Positions 63,939 to 64,000 of a DNA stretch of 64,000 nucleotides are shown here, piece by piece. How positions within the stretch are numbered: position 1 is the stretch's first letter; each line of letters starts with the position of its first letter. The translations under genes were made by a program, and so were the position numbers. The notes beneath the pieces are model-generated. The model worked only from the letters and a program-made list of their open reading frames with translations, was not told the DNA's origin and did not search any database. Origin of the DNA: Cytobacillus oceanisediminis (lineage in GTDB: Bacteria > Bacillota > Bacilli > Bacillales > Cytobacillaceae); contig NZ_CP065511.1 in the NCBI RefSeq assembly GCF_022811925.1, positions 2,163,501 through 2,227,500 of the forward strand, given 5' to 3'.

Positions 63939-64000
63939 TAATAACTAATCCATTCGGGTTTGGGGCGGGATGCAGAAGTCACTTTGTTTTGTAGCGATAG

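Overview
The window is chromosomal DNA of an endospore-forming Bacillaceae (Bacillus/Cytobacillus-like). The evidence is Bacillus-type core synteny: cotE, mutS-mutL, miaA-hfq-spoVK, hflX-ynbB-glnR-glnA, lexA/yneA-yneB-ynzC-tkt-sirA-yneF-ynzD-ccdA-yneI-yneJ and yneK. Ribosome binding sites are strong AAAGGAGG-type, TTG and GTG starts are common, and LexA (CGAAC-N4-GTTCG) and GlnR/TnrA (TGTnA-N7-TnACA) boxes are of Bacillus type. Compared with B. subtilis, this backbone is interrupted by accessory modules.

Module 1 (about 7.6-17.3 kb, between mutL and mreBH/miaA) is a peptide uptake and hydrolysis operon. It has a lipoprotein binding protein whose C-terminal lobe has moved to the N-terminus (a circular permutation), two Dpp/Opp-type permeases, two ATPases, two M20 peptidases, and a convergent GntR/FCD regulator whose 3' end looks frameshifted. 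Module 2 (about 21.9-31.0 kb, between spoVK/glutaredoxin and hflX) reads as a complete sulfolactate-degradation locus. It has two stereospecific sulfolactate dehydrogenases (SlcC- and ComC-like), the sulfo-lyase SuyA/SuyB, a YeiH-family exporter, a TRAP transporter and a FadR-type GntR regulator. Five copies of one 19-bp dyad precede its five transcription units, so the whole regulon can be read from the sequence.

Module 3 (36.4-39.35 kb) lies directly behind glnA. A 60-bp copy of the glnA 3' end (58 of 60 identical) recurs 2.9 kb downstream. Between the two copies are one gene for a 593-aa protein with about eleven 29-residue helical repeats and a fragment of an XRE regulator. Module 4 runs from about 54.8 kb to the window end and is AT-rich phage-related DNA. 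It begins inside what looks like the 5' half of a selenocysteine tRNA gene with its own consensus promoter, cut just after the anticodon loop. It carries a tyrosine recombinase with a coupled 37-aa SinI-like anti-repressor, a 1.4-kb non-coding tract full of TTGATA-type half-dyads, a BhlA holin-like protein, a GLUG-repeat protein, a BppU-like protein, a scaffold-like protein and an SU10/DUF5309-type major capsid protein. A small XRE regulator and replication-type phage/plasmid proteins follow. No terminase, portal or tail genes are visible in the 9 kb shown.

The rest is ordinary Bacillus core: mismatch repair, tRNA modification, Hfq, sporulation (CotE, SpoVK, SirA, YnzD), nitrogen control (GlnR-GlnA), the SOS operon, transketolase, a heterodimeric ABC exporter and the CcdA cytochrome c maturation cluster. 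All family assignments come from reading motifs and protein similarity by eye; no database search was run.
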